DNA of 12,932 bases, from contig JABABF010000073.1 of NCBI GenBank assembly GCA_014238345.1, positions 1-12,932 on the forward strand. The letters are read 5' to 3'. The position numbers and the translations under genes are program-made. Below are positions 11,569 to 12,932 of this stretch, one piece after another; positions within the stretch are counted from its first letter, which is position 1; each line of letters opens with the position of its first letter. A model generated the notes under the pieces. The model did no database searches. It saw only the letters and a list, made by a program, of their open reading frames with translations, and had not been told where the DNA came from. The stretch comes from Gammaproteobacteria bacterium. GTDB taxonomy: Bacteria > Pseudomonadota > Gammaproteobacteria > JABABF01.

Positions 11569-12932
11569 TTATTGTGGAGCTGATTCTGTCGCTTGATCCT
11601 CTGTGTCAGCGTCAGCCGCTACCTTGGCATCTGCTTCAGCTTGTCGTTTTGCTCTCTCCTTCACCGCCTCCGGGCTCGGGTTGTCAAGCAGATGGATATC
11701 TTTATAGCGTTGGTAGTCGAGCGCATTGCGTTGCCAGCCCACCACAGATCTTCGCAGTAGGCGCTTACTGGTGTAGTGGTAGATGGGAATGATCGGTGTC
11801 TCTGCCAGCATCAGCTGCTCAGCACTGGCGAATAGGCGGTTGCGCGTGGCCGCATCCCAAGACTGCTTAGCTTGGGCGACGAGCTGGTCATATTCTGGGT
11901 TTAACCAGTTTGATCGGTTGTTGCCACTGCTACTGCTGAGCACCTCCAAGAAATTGCTGGGGTCTACATAATCAGCCACCCAGCCAGCGCGGGCGATCTG
12001 GTGTTCGCCGTTATTGCGGCTGCTCAGATAGACTTTCCATTCTTGATTATCTAACTCGACATCAATGCCCAAGTTCTGCTTCCACATGGCCTGTACAGCC
12101 ACTGCTATAGTGCGGTGGTCTGCATTGGTGTTGTACAGCAGGCGCAATGTTGGGAAGCCGACGCCTTGGGGATATCCCGCCTCTGCCAACAGACGCCGAG
12201 CCAGTGCCGGATTGTAGTGGTTCTCTTTACTCACTGGTGGTTTGTAGCCAGGCATGGAGGGCGGTGTGAAAGAGTAAGCGGTTTTCTGCTGTGCTTTGGT
12301 GATCGCTTGGGTGATGCTTAGGCGGTCGGTGGCGAGTAATAGCGCCCGACGTACCCGTAAGTTGTCCAACGGCGGTGCCTTTACATTCAGCTCGTAGTAA
12401 TAAGTGCCCAGGTAGGGCGCGATCTGGATCAAGTCGGGGCGTTTTTCTAGGTAGACCTCAACATAGGGAATAGCCACGCCGCTACTGACATGTAGCTGCC
12501 CAGAGCGGAACATACGCTCTTCGGTGAGTTGATTCTCTACTGGATAGAACACAATAGCCTCCAGCATGACGGTGGAGCGATCCCAGTAGTGCTGACTTTT
12601 GTTGACGAGGATGCTTTCACCAATATCCCATTTCTCAAGGGTGAAAGGGCCGTTGCCGACATAGGAGCGGGGCTGAGCCCAATTATTGTCGCGCTGATCG
12701 ATGGCACCGTGCCGCTCAATGGTTTGGGGATGAACAGGCAGAGCACTGGTGTGATCTAGTAGTTGCAGAAAGTAGGGGGCAGGGTGCTCTAGTCGGACTT
12801 CCAGTGTCAAATCATCCAGTGCCTGTACGCCGACTTCAGAAAAATCCGTGATATGCCCGAGGTGATAGCCGCGCGCATTGTCAATGACATACAAATTGTA
12901 GGCGTACTCGGCAGCCAATTTGGAGGAGAGAA
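11569..12932 (-). CDS. Oligopeptide ABC transporter substrate-binding protein, OppA type (partial at right edge)
   Basis: The reading frame continues past the right edge, so the signal peptide and first part of the protein are missing; 454 codons are visible. It matches the SBP_bac_5 family of periplasmic peptide-binding proteins. Visible features: FSEVGVQALDDLTLEVRLEHP, then YVGNGPFTLEKWD (the conserved G-x-G/N-G-P-[FY] region), YYELNVKAPPLDNLRVRRAL with the usual Asp-Arg-x-x-I after it (ATDRLSITQAI), FTPPSMPGY, LLAEAGYPQG and GWVADYVDPSNFLE. The family domain normally ends near KDIHLLD. Here about 38 further residues follow, rich in Ala, Glu, Asp and Lys, which is unusual. As first visible gene of the transporter operon it gives substrate specificity; peptide or a peptide-like solute is expected, but nickel- or sugar-binding relatives exist. 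Confidence 0.93.
   Translation of the reverse strand, partial: LSSKLAAEYAYNLYVIDNARGYHLGHITDFSEVGVQALDDLTLEVRLEHPAPYFLQLLDHTSALPVHPQTIERHGAIDQRDNNWAQPRSYVGNGPFTLEKWDIGESILVNKSQHYWDRSTVMLEAIVFYPVENQLTEERMFRSGQLHVSSGVAIPYVEVYLEKRPDLIQIAPYLGTYYYELNVKAPPLDNLRVRRALLLATDRLSITQAITKAQQKTAYSFTPPSMPGYKPPVSKENHYNPALARRLLAEAGYPQGVGFPTLRLLYNTNADHRTIAVAVQAMWKQNLGIDVELDNQEWKVYLSSRNNGEHQIARAGWVADYVDPSNFLEVLSSSSGNNRSNWLNPEYDQLVAQAKQSWDAATRNRLFASAEQLMLAETPIIPIYHYTSKRLLRRSVVGWQRNALDYQRYKDIHLLDNPSPEAVKERAKRQAEADAKVAADADTEDQATESAPQ

Overview
The window looks like chromosomal DNA from a proteobacterium, most likely a gammaproteobacterium with a GC content in the high fifties. The reasons are dense, mostly operon-like packing, a Gram-negative-style lipoprotein signal, and the mix of families present (FMN-type luciferase-like oxidoreductase, DUF1254/DUF1214 protein, Opp-type ABC importer). 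No taxon can be fixed from the sequence alone. No tRNA, rRNA, CRISPR array, insertion sequence or phage gene was seen.

Layout from left to right. Bases 1-389 are AT-rich and hold several short inverted repeats; a possible partial minus-strand ORF runs off the left edge (1-109). A minus-strand catabolic group follows, transcribed right to left: SDR oxidoreductase (2525-3286), crotonase-superfamily protein (1637-2515), then, after a 122-base gap with its own promoter-like and operator-like sequences, a luciferase-like flavin-dependent oxidoreductase (390-1514). Divergent from these is a plus-strand pair: an exported DUF1254/DUF1214 protein (3388-4896) and an NTF2/SnoaL-fold small protein (4950-5453). 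Tail to tail with that pair is a minus-strand FAD-binding dehydrogenase of the fumarate reductase/3-ketosteroid dehydrogenase superfamily (5477-6964). Together these six genes resemble the loosely clustered enzymes used to oxidise a ring-containing or lipid-like CoA-activated substrate (steroid, terpenoid or similar). The substrate itself is inference.

The right half is a tight minus-strand operon: oligopeptide/dipeptide-type substrate-binding protein (partial at the right edge, 11569-12932), two permeases (10611-11540 and 9748-10614, joined by a GTGA overlap), a fused two-domain ATPase (8158-9744), and 2 bases later a lipoprotein tyrosine-phosphatase-family enzyme (7193-8155). The transporter should import a peptide or peptide-like solute, and the phosphatase would be membrane-anchored outside the cytoplasm.

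The most interesting observation is at the end of this operon. The last ~16 residues of the phosphatase appear to be an out-of-frame read-through into the decayed 3' end of a second, tandem phosphatase gene (7119-7251). This suggests two tandem paralogues collapsed into one gene with a chimeric tail. A second point is that the crotonase-family protein lacks both classical hydratase glutamates, so it may not be an ordinary enoyl-CoA hydratase.
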